Positions 1-11,628 of a stretch of 64,000 nucleotides of DNA are shown here, piece by piece (position 1 is the stretch's first letter; each line of letters starts with the position of its first letter). Position numbers and translations under genes: made by a program. The notes under the pieces were generated by a model. The model was given only the letters and a program-made list of their open reading frames with translations, did not search any database and was not told the DNA's origin. The DNA comes from Phocoena phocoena (Eukaryota; Chordata; Mammalia; Artiodactyla; Phocoenidae), in NCBI RefSeq assembly GCF_963924675.1, contig NC_089231.1:70421691-70485690 (forward strand), written 5' to 3'.

Positions 1-448
1 CTTATCTGCCTCATTGCTAACCAGTCCCCAAGCCCTATCTTCACTCCCTTTAATCCTGTTCTCTGAGCTCTGGGTCACCACTTTCAGTGGGATGTGTATT
101 AATCTCCCTACCATGTACATGTAACCCACTTAGTAAGTACTTTAGATGCATTTTCCCATTTGGCCCCCAAACACCCTAATAAACCAGCTCCCATGACCAT
201 CCCCACTTTCTAGAGGAGAAAACTGAGATCTGTCAGAGAGGTGAGATCACTGGCCAAAGCCAGCAGGAAGGGGCAATGCCAGGACAGAGGAGGCCCCGGT
301 GAACCCAAGCCGAAACCCTCACAGGTGAGGGATGGAGAGCAGACTGCAGGGATGGATGGATGGATGGAGAACTGACTGGTCAAGGTGGGGGTCCAAGTGC
401 CAGGTAGTGAGGCTAGCCATCTCCATGCTGTCCTTGCTTTCCTACCAG

Positions 449-632
449 CTGGGTCGGCTATCAGTATCCTGGCTACCGCGGGTACCAGTACCTCCTGGAG
501 CCTGGTGACTTCCGGCACTGGAATGAGTGGGGAGCCTTCCAGCCACAGATGCAGGCTGTGCGCCGCCTGCGTGACAGACAGTGGCACCGTGAAGGCTGCT
601 TCCCCGTGCTGGCTGCCGAGCCCCCCAAGTGA
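449..632 (+). CDS. CRYBB1: Beta-crystallin B1, last coding exon (partial gene)
   Basis: Structural protein of the eye lens; beta-crystallins are two-domain Greek-key proteins that pack densely to give refractive power. This is the final coding exon, encoding about 60 residues. A good acceptor (pyrimidine-rich, AG at 447-448) precedes it, the first base completes a split codon, and the frame opens with TGG at 450 and ends with TGA at 630-632. The translation starts [20 protein letters not shown], the fourth Greek-key motif, followed by [15 protein letters not shown] and an end in AAEPPK*, the short C-terminal extension typical of basic beta-B1. The earlier exons lie upstream of the window. There is no frameshift or early stop here, so the gene looks intact as far as visible. 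The Cys before [10 protein letters not shown] is Ser in human CRYBB1 as I remember it. Alternatives such as CRYBB2 or CRYBB3 fit the tail less well. Confidence 0.95.
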
Positions 633-715
633 GTCTACACACCACTCTTCTCTCGTGACCCACCCTTCCGGAGGCTCATCTTCCCCATGCAAATAAAAGT
701 TCCTGAAGCCAAAAT
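633..715 (+). other. CRYBB1: CRYBB1 3' UTR with poly(A) signal
   Basis: A short 3' UTR follows the stop codon. A canonical AATAAA lies at about 692-697, 60 nt after the stop, and cleavage is expected some 15-20 nt later. The short UTR fits lens crystallin mRNAs. The exact end is inferred. Confidence 0.8.
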
Positions 716-789
716 GTCTCCTGGGTCTGTGAACAGATGGATGCCTCAAGGTCCCCTGTCACTGCTGGCATGTGACTTCCTCTGTCTTG

Positions 790-1012
790 ATCATTATAAT
801 AATAATCAAAACAGTGAGCACTGCTAAGTTCTTTACATTCTCTTAGTGTATCTTTTGGACTACTCTAGGAGGCCAGTATTAAATAATTATTCCTATTTAA
901 AAAGTGAGGACATTGAGGCTCAGGGGGGGAAAGTGACTTGCCCAAGGTCACACAGGTGTCAAGTCAAAATCTGAACCCAGGCAGTCTGGTTCCAGAGCCG
1001 CGCTATTAAACA
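790..1012 (-). repeat. MIR SINE fossil
   Basis: The + strand reads the reverse complement of the MIR core: ACATTGAGGCTCAG, then CCCAAGGTCACACAGG, then GAACCCAGGCAGTCTGG. Old and diverged. Confidence 0.8.
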
Positions 1013-2790
1013 AATCTGTGTTTTCAAATTCTACTCCTTCAGGTACCACTCTCCTGATTTTTGCCTTCTCTGCTTACCACCTGTCTTGTTAGTTACTTAA
1101 TATATTTATTTAAATAAATAATATTGTGTGCTTAAATGCACTGACTTGTAAATAAAATTTGATAACACTACAGGATGTGGAAAACAGGCATCATATGGTA
1201 TAGATAGAAAGCAGTCATATAAGTAAATACAATTTAAAAAGGCCAAGTATTGAATTCTCAGCAGACATCACTGCTTGCTGAAGGTTTTAGCCTGCATCCC
1301 GCTTGCTCTTTGACAAAACGGGTGATTAGCAAGAGTCAGAGAGAGGTCTGAAAGACACGCTTGCCCAAACTGACGTGTTTCTCCCTGGTTTAATCAAAGA
1401 AGAGTAAAAAGAGGCTTATTTCCTTGTATCTGATTTAGTGTTATTTAATCCTGGGTCCAAGTTCCACCTAGAATCATCTCTCCTGCTACAAATGGCACAT
1501 GCCCTGCTCTGGAAATCTCCATCAGGCAGTATTGACTCCTGAGTCAACAAGTAGCATTGATTGATGTTATTAACCATTAATCTATGCAGAAAGCCTAGGG
1601 GAGGTGTTGCCATGGATATCTTCCTGGAGGAGGGGATATTTGAAGAGGGTCTTGAAGGATGGAGTAGGAGCTTGCCTGGTGGCGAATGAGGGAGATGACA
1701 TCCCAGGCAGAGCAAACAGTATGGTCCCTGCTACCCCATATGGCACCTTTGTGCAAATGATAAAAAGATGCTACTTCCTCAGGACATTTGACGTCCATCT
1801 GCCAGAAAGTATTGGAATAAATCTGTGATGTCTACGATGTCATTATGGTACCCTTGTGCAGTGCCCAACCTGCACAGCTGTACTTGGCAGCCGTGTAGCA
1901 ACATGCACAAAGGCACAGAGGCTGAGAGAGCTTGTGGTGGGTCCAAGCTTATTAAGGTGGGAGGAGTAGTTTGATGGTTGTGTGGATGGATGTCAGGGGT
2001 GGGAAGGGAATGCTAAGTGTGGCAGAAGAGGAAGCCGGAAAGAAAAGTGGGGCCTCATGACACCCCGCTCCGTGGTTTTGCTGAGCTTCAAAGTTGAAGC
2101 ACCACCTCAGATCTTACCTTCTGAGACGTGCATTTTCCATCTTCTTCCCACCCTAGTTCTCCTAACATCCACCCTCCAGTTTGACCAGCATCTTGTGTTA
2201 GAAGACAGGCTGTCTTGTCTTGGACCAGAAGATAGGATTCCTGGGTAGGAATCAGGAGATATGGGTGTCAGCCCTGCTCTACTGCTAGAAGCTACCAAGT
2301 GTTGGGCAAATCACTTCCATTCCCGGGGACTTATTCTTCTCATCTGTAAAATGACAGCTCCAATGTCCATCCAGCCTCAAGATTCTGGTGCTGGGATTCT
2401 ATGGTTCCAAAGTTCTGTGATTCTCCAAGATTCTGTAATTTATGTCTAAGTGTCCGCTATTCTCTGATTCTGGTGTCAAGCTACATAGATTCCCATCCCC
2501 GATTCCTAAGGTATGTGAGGGCAGCTCTAAAATTCTACTGTGGTGGAATCACACAAAACCAACTTTCACATTTCTTCAATGCTAAGACTTCATCGATGGC
2601 AAGATGCCCCATGATTTTATGATTTGAGAAAGAAAAAGAGAATTACTATCCATTCAAGTATAACACAGCTGCTTTCTGATCACTTAGAATTTTTATTTCG
2701 TCCTTATTGAAAGAACTATTTTAAACTTATTTAGACATAACTTTTTCAGTGTATCAATCTTGTGAGTCCTATAAAAGGAAAACACAATAG

Positions 2791-3072
2791 GGGACTTCCC
2801 TGGTGGTCCAGTGGTTAAGAATCTGCCTTCCAAAGCAGGGGACGCAGGTTCGATCCCTGGTCTGGGAACTAAGATCCCACATGCCGCGGGGCCTGCACGC
2901 CGCAACTACTGAGCCCGTGTGCCACAACTAGAGAGCCCACGTGTCACAACTACAAAGCCCACGTGTCACAACTACAAAGCCCACGCACTCTGGAGCCCGT
3001 GCGCCACAACGAAGAGCCCATGCGCCACAACTAAGACCCAATACAGCCATAAATAAATATTTAAAAAAAGAA
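2791..3072 (+). repeat. CHR-type tRNA-derived SINE, long form
   Basis: It begins GACTTCCCTGGTGGTCCAGT and has a B-box-like GGTTCGATCCCTGG. The body carries repeated CACAACTACAAAGCCCACG units and the end is an ATAAATAAATATTT tail. The ACAACTACAAAGCCCACGTG segment is duplicated inside this copy. Confidence 0.9.
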
Positions 3073-4289
3073 AAACACGATAGACATCCATCAATGAAGT
3101 GAGTCCTTAAGTTTCTTTGCATTCATAGTCTAGACCTTCCAGATTGCTTTCAACTCAAAGCTGTTGATGTCCTTATTTTCTCACAGGTGTTATATAAAAA
3201 ATATGCACGTTAGCGTTGCTGAAACAATATACACACTTGGCAAAGCAAACCAACCTAACTTGGAAGAAAATAACAAAGCAATTCTTTTATATTTAATTTG
3301 TTTTATCCATACATTTATGTAACTTTTGCTACTGAATTTATGAATAAATGAAACACGGTAATAGAAAACAGAGAACAAATAAAAATTACAAGCAAAAATA
3401 AGTAACAAAGATAAAAAGAAACAAGTAAAAGCAAAGAACATCTAAAAGGGCCAGGAGTGTGACATGAGAGTTATAAGCCTATGGTCCCTTCCGTGGGTCC
3501 TAGTTCCAAAACGTCTCTTGAAATGTGAGCATCTCACCACCTGGAACAGAATTTCAGAGCTTAAGTATGTCACATATTTGCCTCAAAACAGAAACTTTCA
3601 GTTTCGACTTCATCAGGTGCTCAGCAGAAGTGATGATGGGTACGATGCTGGAGGATAGCAGTAGAGCTGGACTTGATTGAGTGGCCGTGGTGCTCACAGC
3701 CTTCTCAGGGGCTTCTCAGCGCTGTTTCGATTCTGCATGAGTTTTGCTGTAAACGCTGGCTTCAGGATGCAATGCCTGGGCAAGCTGGGACGTTACCATG
3801 TTTCCACGGTAGATCTCAGCTCATGAATCTTTGAGTCTCAGGCCTTTGGGAAAATAAAGCACTTTGGTTATGGAACATCATCTCGCACCCACAGTGATCA
3901 GAGGCAGCCCACAGCCTTTTGGGCATAGAGACATGGACACAAAGTCAGCGATGTGTGTGCAAGAGCAGGATGGGGACGGAAGGACCACCTGAGGCGTGAT
4001 CCCTTTTGTGCCAGCGCTAGATGGTGATGGATACACAGCAACTGAGTTTTGGAAAGAGGGCATGGTGCCAAGGTGCCCTGAGGAGGTTCTAGAGAGATGA
4101 ACATATTTTTAGGGCCATGTTGCCATGACAGCCAGTCATCTGGATCAAGAACCCAAGATCAGGGTACTTTATGAAGCCCGGGTACCCAACTAGGAAGGAT
4201 AACCCCACATCCTTCCAGCAAGAGGAGGGAACCTGCCCCTCTATCCTAGCTTCCTGCCTGCTGCTGGACCACCTCCTTCCCCCACTGTC

Positions 4290-4490
4290 CTGAGTTTGCA
4301 TCTCAGCTCTGACATTTACTAGCTCTTGCCCTTGGTCAAGCCCAGTTACCTGATGGAGCCTCTGTTTCCTCATCTGTAAAACGGGAGTAATGGTAATAGA
4401 ATCTTGGAGGTTGTTGGAAGGAGTAAACGATTAGCTTGGATGTAATTCTTATAAGGTGCTTAGAGCATAGCAAGCGTCTGAATCATCATT
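4290..4490 (+). repeat. MIR SINE fossil
   Basis: It contains CTGTTTCCTCATCTGTAAAA and the downstream core GGTGCTTAGAGCATAGCAAG in MIR sense orientation. Confidence 0.8.
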
Positions 4491-4549
4491 GGCATCATCT
4501 TCCTGAATGTCAGAGACGGAAAGGGGTTTACAATCCACGTGAGTGACTG

Positions 4550-4662
4550 ATTTAGCCACACCGTGCAGCATGCAGAATCTTAGTTCCCTGACCAGGGATC
4601 GAACTTGTGCCCCCTGCACTGAGAGCTCGGAGTCTTAACCACTGGACCACCAGGAAGTCCCA
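4550..4662 (-). repeat. Short CHR-type SINE
   Basis: The reverse complement of the short tRNA-derived unit: ATCTTAGTTCCCTGACCAGG, then GTCTTAACCACTGGACCACC and AGGAAGTCCC. About 110 bp. Confidence 0.85.
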
Positions 4663-5964
4663 GAATCCATGTGCTTTATGCTACATTTATTCTTCCTGCT
4701 TTCGATGAATATTGACTGAGGGGCTCCCATATGCCAGGCTTTGTCTAGAAGCTGGGGAGACAGGTTGGGGAAGAGAGAAGAGGCCCCTGACCCAGTTGTT
4801 CACAGGCTGGAGGAGCAAACAGTAATGAGCTCGTTCATCTGCCTTCAACGTCATATCAATTTCCCTGGCTGCCTGGTCCAGTGCCCGTCTCATCAGGACA
4901 TTTGCCAGGGGTGGGGAGGTGGGGTTAGGCTTCCTCAAGGCGGGGACAGCCAGCTTGAGACCTGAGGGGGTTTGCTGAGTTGGGGTGCTGAGAGGAGAGG
5001 TGCAACCTAGAAACCAGGCGATCATTCTGGTCCCCTTCTTTAGCGCCGCCGCTGAGATCTGCCAGTTCTGTCTTCCAGACATCTCTGGAACCCGAGCACA
5101 TCCCTATGTCCCCAGCCCCACCTGGGTTGACCGGCTTCCCCCGGAGAATTTTAACGGCCTCCAAACCAGTCTCCCTGCCTGTCCTCTTCTGCACAATAGC
5201 CAGAGGATCTCTGCAGAAAGCAAAGCTGGCACGTCCTTCCCCCGCTGAACGCCTTCCATATCTCTCCACCTCTGCAAGATAAAGTCCTGACTCCTTCTAG
5301 CCCACAAAACCCCGCAGCATCAGCCCCTGCAGACCCCCGCAACCTCCTCTCACCCGCCCCACATCCTGTCCACTCTGCACTTCATGCAGGGCCCCTTGAC
5401 AAAGGTCCTTCCTGCCAGACCTTTGCACCTGCGGGGCCCTGTGATTAGCGCAATCTCCTATGAACCCTCAGCCGTGCTTCAGGCCTCAGTGTAAACACCC
5501 CCGGCCCTCCCTTCTTGGACCAGGTTGATCACCCTTTTCCCAACTCCATTGTTGGAGGGTCCAGATTACCCCAACTGGATGCAGGACCCTAGGCCTCCTG
5601 TTACCTGCTGACTCCCAACGCCCAGCACAGGGCGCTCAGGAAATGCATGTTGCTAGAATGTTCTTAAACACATGCCCCATTCAGGCCTCTTCCTTTGATC
5701 TCCATTTCTCCACCCAGAAAGGGACATTATAAAACATCCAGCAGGGCTACCCCACAGTGAGTCATACAAAGCCTGTGATACGTGTACAATAAACACTATA
5801 TAACGTTATTCCGTTGTTTCCAGGCCAGTAACAGCTGGCTCCACGGAAGCAGGCAAATTCATTTTGTCAGTTCCAGCACTTTGTACATGGCAGGTACTAT
5901 TTATTAGACATATAAACGAATGAATTAATGAGCTATGAATAAACACATGGTTGGCCATGGACAA

Positions 5965-6095
5965 AATACTTCATATCTGTATGTCATCTTTTCCTTATCT
6001 GTAAGATGGGGATGATAATAGACCTCTCACAAGGTTATTAAAGGTTTAAGTGTGTAAATATAGAGTGCTTAGAGCAATGCCTAAATAGTATGTAA
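5965..6095 (+). repeat. MIR SINE fragment
   Basis: It contains a degenerate CTTATCTGTAAGATGGGGAT motif followed by AGAGTGCTTAGAGCAATGCC. It merges into a TA-rich stretch at 6100-6150. Confidence 0.7.
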
Positions 6096-6207
6096 TTATA
6101 TAGATATACTATAAAGGTAATTGTATAGATATAATATATATATATGCATTTGCTGTTATGGTGGTAACTACTATAGAAATTTATTTTATTTTTTGTTTTA
6201 ATTTTTT

Positions 6208-6544
6208 AAAATTAATTTATTTTTGGCTGTGTTGGGTCTTCGTTGCTGCGCATGGCATTTCTCTAGTTGCGGCCAGCAGAGGCTACTCTTTGTTGTGGTG
6301 CGCAGGCTTCTCATTGCGGTGGCTTCTCTTGTGTGGAGCACGGTGGCTTCTCTTGTAAAGCACGGGCTCTAGGCGCGTGGGCTCAGTAGTTGTGGCTCAC
6401 GGGCTCTAGAGCACAGCCTCAGTAGTTGTGGCACATGGGCTTAGTTGCTCCGCGGCATGTGGGATCTTCCGGGACCAGGGCTTGACCCCGTTTCCCCTGC
6501 ATTGGCAGGCGGATTCTTAACCACTGCGCCACCAGGGAAGTCCT
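6208..6544 (-). repeat. CHR-type SINE, long form
   Basis: It runs from a TTTATTTTTGGCTGTGTTGG tail complement to ACCACTGCGCCACCAGGGAA. Full-length antisense copy about 0.7 kb before the TPST2 CpG island. Confidence 0.9.
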
Positions 6545-6802
6545 AGAAATTTATTTTAAATAGGTAATATATACAAATAGTAAAAAAAAAAAAAAAAAAA
6601 ATTCAAAAAGAACAAAGGTTCACAGTGAGAAGTAAGCCTTCATCCTTTCCTCCCCTTCCTTCAGGTATTCAATGCATATGCATATGATGCATGGATAGAT
6701 CTATTATCTTCCCAGTTTTACAGACGGAGAAACAGAGGCACAGAGAGGTTAGACTGAGTTGAACTCTACCAGCCTGGAGTTTTATTTTATTCTTATCTAA
6801 CA

Positions 6803-7055
6803 GGGTTTCTCAACCCTGCACTACTGACATTTTAGGCTGGATGGCTTTTGGTTGGCAGGGTGGAGGGCTGTCCTGATCATTGTAGGATGTTTAGCAGCAT
6901 CCCAGGCCTCTATCCACTAGATTCCAGTAGAAACGTATCCCCTCCAGCCCCCCAGTTGTGACAACCCAAAATGTCTTCAGACATTGCCAAATGTCTCCCT
7001 GGGAGGTTGGTGGCCCGCAGGGCGAAATCACACCCTCCTTGAGAACCAGGGATGT
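6803..7055 (-). mobile_element. hAT-like fossil (MER5A-like, name from memory)
   Basis: It opens TTTCTCAACCCTGCACTACT and contains GTTGTGACAACCCAAAATGT and TTGCCAAATGTCTCCCTGGG. Two related copies occur at 28235-28405 and 31440-31620. It abuts the CpG island. Confidence 0.65.
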
Positions 7056-7249
7056 ATATGAATTGTATGATAGCCCTTCCCAGTTTTCCTTTTGTTTTCT
7101 ACAGACAGTAACATTAAAACTCTCTGCTCAGGGTCTAGTTTTCTTCTTTTACACCACTTCTTGGCGATCATTCCACTCCCCTGCTTGTAGACAGAGGGAA
7201 CTTCTCTTAAGCAGAGTAGTAGCAGCGGGTGGGGAAAGGGATGAGCTGC

Positions 7250-7950
7250 CCGCCCTGTGGGTAAGCCGGCCGGCCGACCAGAGTTTCCGGGGCGGGCAGT
7301 CAGCTGCCATGGACGCCCCGCCCCACAGCGCGGTCTGGAGGCGGGACGGGAGGCGCGGGGAGCGGCCGTGGGCGGACCTGGGGGGCGGGGCCACGTCCCG
7401 GACCGCCCCCCGTGCGCCGTCACGGCGCCATGGTCCCGCCTCCCCCGGCCGGGGCGGCTGGCAAGCACTGAGTCGCTGGGCACGCGGGGCTGCCGCGCCG
7501 TGCCTCTCGTGGTAGGTGTCTCCGGGGCAGCGAGGGGGGGCCAGGGCTGCAGCTCCCGGCAGGGGGCCGCCTGCGGGTCGGCCTCGGGCGGCGGGGAGCC
7601 CTCGGCCCTCGCAGCTTCTTCCCGGGCCCGGCGCAGCTGCTCGGGTTCCGCGGCTGGGTGCTGGTAGGGAGGCGGCGCGGGCGGGCGGGAGGTTCGCGGA
7701 TTCTCACCCGCCCGGCGCTGCGAGCGCTTTCCCCCGGGTGCGGCGGACACCCGGCCCCCGTGACCGCGATTCTCGCTTCGGACCTTGCGCGGGGGAGACG
7801 CTCAGCGTGCGTGTGTTTTGGGGGAGAGGCGGCGTGTCTCCGCTGTCTGAGCCCCGGACCCCTCCTCGTCGCGTCCCACACGCGGGCGCCTGGACGCGCG
7901 GGGGACGCGTTGAAGTTAACTTGCAGCCGCCGTGGAGTTACCAGGCGTAT
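7250..7950 (+). promoter_or_regulatory. TPST2: CpG island, probable TPST2 promoter
   Basis: About 700 bp that is very rich in G+C and CpG, in sharp contrast to the flanks. Sp1-type GC boxes are visible (GGGGCGGG near 7289, CCCCGCCCC near 7316, GGGGCGGGGC near 7382) and no convincing TATA box. It lies between the CRYBB1 3' end and the TPST2 coding exons, and TPST2 is the next gene on this strand, so it is most simply its housekeeping-type promoter. The long open frames in it on both strands follow from the lack of AT-rich stops and have no protein features. Confidence 0.75.
7400..7511 (+). other. TPST2: Candidate TPST2 first exon (5' UTR)
   Basis: The transcription start is not visible directly. 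A strong donor (GTG then GTAGGT) at 7511/7512 would end a non-coding first exon inside the island. A second candidate donor (GCTG then GTAGGG) lies near 7661. The choice is inference. Confidence 0.3.
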
Positions 7951-8324
7951 CTAAAGAGAAGGGGGTGGGGGTAGGAAATCGCTGCCTGGGGAGGGGGGCG
8001 ACGAGAGCATGGGATAGGGGCAGCCCTGGTGAACTTGGGGGTCACCCGCAAGGAGGCGGGGCGGAATTTGACCAGAGGATCCCACCGCCCAGTAACCTCC
8101 CCTTCTCAGTGTGCACAGCTGAACGGGAGGTGCCTTGTAAAGCTGGGACGTGAGTGGCAGCAAGGGAAAGGGGGCATGGTCACCAAGGTTGGGCACGCCT
8201 GACCTGGCAAAGCCTGTTATTATTATGTGGGACAGAGGTCGAGGTCTGGCTTTTCCATTCAAAGGCTGGTCCCCTCGGGAGGAAGGGTGGGAACCATCCG
8301 ATTGAGTGCAGTAGTTAGAAGGGC

Positions 8325-8485
8325 TGATCACCTTGTCTACTTCCCCTTTTACAGACGGGGAAACTGAGGCTCAGAGAGGTCTTGTGCCCACGGCCCTAGG
8401 TCCAACAGCTAGGATGTGGCAGAGCTGAAACTCACCCTTACGTGGCAGAGCTGAAACTCACCCTTAGGCCCCCTGACTTCATGCG
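8325..8485 (-). repeat. MIR fossil with internal 26-bp duplication
   Basis: AAACTGAGGCTCAGAGAGGT marks MIR in reverse. Inside it a 26-bp unit beginning GTGGCAGAGCTGAAACTCAC is repeated head to tail at 8416-8441 and 8442-8467, with one difference. Confidence 0.85.
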
Positions 8486-8794
8486 TCTTATAGAGGTGTT
8501 GGGGCAGGAGGGCTGGTAAACTCCTACTCATCCTTCAGAAGCCTCCTTGGGCAGCACCTCCTCCTAGAAGCCTTCCCTGGCACTCCCCAGGCATTGTTGG
8601 GTGCTTCGTGTTTTGAATCCCACAGAGGTATCTGGCCCTTTCCCTCACTTATTAACCTCTTTGCAGGTCTGTCCCCCATTCTGGGCTGTGGGCACCTCTC
8701 CCCATATCCCATCTCAAATCCCTTCATTCAGCTGCGTGTCTAGATGGTTAGGCCAAGCTTCTGTGTTTGGACAAATTTTGGTGTGACTCACTCT

Positions 8795-8880
8795 GGTTTA
8801 GTAGTGATGTGGCCTGGGCGAGTCATTCCCCCTCACTCAGCCTCAGTTTCCATGACTGTGAAATCGGGTTTATTGTGTCA
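8795..8880 (+). repeat. MIR SINE fragment
   Basis: Contains GGCGAGTCATTCCCCCTCAC and CTCAGTTTCCATGACTGTGA, the MIR core in sense orientation. Confidence 0.7.
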
Positions 8881-8984
8881 TTTATAAATGAACCGTTTTA
8901 ACTCATCGAATCCCAATTGTATAATATTGATACTATTATTTACTTAATATATATGTCACCTTTTTTTAAATCTCATTTAATTTT

Positions 8985-9655
8985 TTTATAGTAGCCTTAT
9001 TGCGATGTAACTCATATGCCATACAATTCACCCTTTTGAAGTATTTAATTTAGTGGTTCTTAGGATTTTCAGAGTTGTGCAACCGTCACCACTGTCTAAT
9101 CTTAGAACATTTTCATCACCCAAAAGGAAACCCTGGGCCCATCAGTGGTCACTCCCAATCCCCCCATCCCCCCACCCCAGCCCCTGGCAACCACTAATCT
9201 ACTTTCCACCTCTATGGATTTGCCTGTTCTGGACATTTCCTATAAATGGAATCATGCACTATGGCCTTTTGTGATTGGTGCTTTTCACTTAGAATGTTTC
9301 CAGCGTTTGTCCGTATGCTAGTATGCCGTACTTCATTACTATTTTATTTCAGCATTTCATTCTTTTTAGTGGCTGAATGATATTCCGTTGTATGGTTATA
9401 CCACATTTTATTTAGCAGTTGTTGGGCATTTGGGTTGTTGCCACTTATGGGGCTGTTACGAGTAGTGCTGCTGTGAGCATTCGTGTACACGTCTTTGTGT
9501 GGCGTATGTTTTCAGTTCTCTGGGGTACAGCCCTAGGAGTGGAATTGGGGGGTCATATGATAATTCTGTGTTGCACCTTTTGAGGAACCGCTAAAACATT
9601 TTCCAAAGCAGCTTCATCACCATTTTATAATCCCAGCAGCAGCAGATGAGGGTTG
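8985..9655 (-). mobile_element. LINE-1 3' fragment, antisense
   Basis: Motifs typical of the reversed L1 3' region: TGGCAACCACTAATCTACTT, ATAAATGGAATCATGCACTA, CTGAATGATATTCCGTTGTA and GGGGGGTCATATGATAATTC. Old and 5'-truncated, with no intact ORF. Confidence 0.75.
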
Positions 9656-9726
9656 GGGTATAATCTTAAACAAATTTAGTCTTCAGCAGTCCTAATCTTT
9701 GAAATCACTGGCATTGATGTGCTAGT

Positions 9727-9782
9727 TAGAAATTAACACACATGAAATTAACGTACATGAAACTAACACACATGAAATTAAG
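9727..9782. repeat. 15-bp tandem repeat, about 3.5 copies
   Basis: Units like GAAATTAACACACAT repeat with small changes. Confidence 0.75.
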
Positions 9783-11477
9783 CTCCTCCTTAGCAGAGTA
9801 ACTGGGAATGCCTCTGGGACCATCAGTGAGGGAAACAGATCAAGCCTGTGGGCCTCTCTTAGCCGAGGTATGTGTGCACTGTGTCCCTTCTGTTCCTGAG
9901 CGGGACCAGAGGAGGCCATGAGGAACCCAGGTGCTCGCAGTGCCCAACCCAGGACCCAGCACAGGATCTGGTGGTGCCTTTAGGGACCTCTGCATGGGAT
10001 GAAGGTAAAGCGGGGGCGGGGACAGGTCAGACCTTCCCACACCAGGCCAGCGGGGGTCCTTTGACAGCTGAGACTCCATGTGGAGGCCAGGGAGACCCTT
10101 GGCGGGTTTCCTAGACTGCAGCCCTAAGGGAAGGCCTGTCCCTTGGCTCGGAAGTGGGGTCTGGTCCTGCCTGTGTTCCACCCGCTACACTATGCTCATT
10201 CTGAAGGTGACCTCCCCTGGTGGCCACGTGGTTCCCTTAGATATACCCTAAGTGAGCCACTGCTTATTTCCAGACCTGCCACCCCTAGGCCTGAGGCCAG
10301 CAGTCCTGAGCGACAGATGCCCCACCCGTGACACGCTGGACACACACACACCCCCGTCCCTCCTCTCGGGTGTCGTCCCCCCACCTGGGACGCCCACCTC
10401 TTCCCACATGCTCTTTGCCTTCCATGAGGCCAGGCTGCAGGGAAGATCCTAGGTCAGAGGGTGGCAGCATCACAGGATAACAAAGGGGCTTGAAGGTCAT
10501 CCGTTCTTCACGAGGTTCAACCTGTAACCTGCTGGTTCGGGAACTTCAACCAGCCTTGGGCTCTGCGTTCCCGGGTCCCAGCCACCGGCCTCCTCCCACC
10601 TGGGCAGCTGCTCTTTGGGAGGGCTGTGGAGACCAGGCCTTCTGGTGGCCGTGTACAGCCCCTCCTGCTTTATTCACTTGTGCATACTTTCACTCTCTTG
10701 GCCTTTTAAAGTCCTGATTTCCTGTGCACGAAGAAGGCAGCCTGGGGAAACGGAAACTGGGTTGAGGAGGCTAGTCAAGGGGCTGCCCCTTGCTGGGCCT
10801 CAGTGTACCCTGCTGGGGAATGGGCATGGACTGAATGCAGTACCACTTTGGGAATCATAAAGTGTTCAGATGCTTTATCGACGTGACTCTGTGGATCAAT
10901 TTGTAGCAGGAGTGGCAGGTCAGAAGTGGCTGGTATTGACGACTTGAAAGCCCGGGTGTGGCCTGTGTGGCTTTGATTTGCCCTATGGCGGCGTGGAAGC
11001 TTGTCTGGGTAGCTGGCTCCTGGCCTCCCCACTTAGCGCCCGTTCCTACTGCCTGCAGCAAAGCCCCTTGCTCTCTGCAGACACATCCACCCTGAATGGG
11101 GCTGCTCCAGAGAAGGTTCTGGGATGCCTGCCCCTTCCCATGCCCCTGCTTGGGTCTCCTCCACCCTGGGCTGCTGCGGCCCGAGGATGATTTGTGGGAA
11201 TGATTCGTTCAGAGCAGCCCGAGAGCTGGGCCAAAAATTGCAGGGAAGGACCGAAGAGGGCAGTGCCCACGTGCCCTGGGGGACGTCTGGGGCTGCCACC
11301 CAGAGAAGCTGCTTGTTATCCTGCATGCTCAGAAGGTGGGCAACAAGGGCAGGGCAGCTGCCCTGGCTGCCAAGTGAAGTTTGCATCAACCAGACTTTTG
11401 ACCCACGTGGCTGTAGCCAGAAGGTGGGCAGGTGGCCAGAAAGTGGGCTTGGGTGATAGCATCCTCCAGGGCTCAGG

Positions 11478-11628
11478 CCTGTGTTAGAATCCGGCCAGTC
11501 CACTTAGGGGCAATGGGTCTGGGTTCCCTAGCTGCCTTCCTATGCCTCAGTTTTCTCATCTGCAGAACAGAAGTGCAAATGGGACCTACCTCCTGCAGTT
11601 GTTGACGGGAGGGATTGGGGATAAAGTA
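11478..11628 (+). repeat. MIR SINE fragment
   Basis: Contains CTATGCCTCAGTTTTCTCAT and CTGCAGAACAGAAGTGCAAA. It is followed by a mariner-type MITE. Confidence 0.6.

Larger units (their letters stand above)
716..7249. other. Intergenic region CRYBB1-TPST2
   Basis: About 6.5 kb with no gene I can support. It holds MIR fossils, three CHR-type SINEs and an hAT-like element (listed separately), plus unassigned AT-rich sequence. All open frames here are short and without recognisable domains. Confidence 0.7.

Noticed and set aside
2791..2870. tRNA gene
   Set aside because: A- and B-box-like motifs belong to the tRNA-derived SINE head. The same holds for all other SINE copies; none folds as a plausible functional tRNA on inspection.
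7028..7881. Long open frames on both strands in the CpG island
   Set aside because: High G+C removes stop codons. Pro/Arg/Ala-rich translations without domains; better explained as a promoter and 5' UTR.
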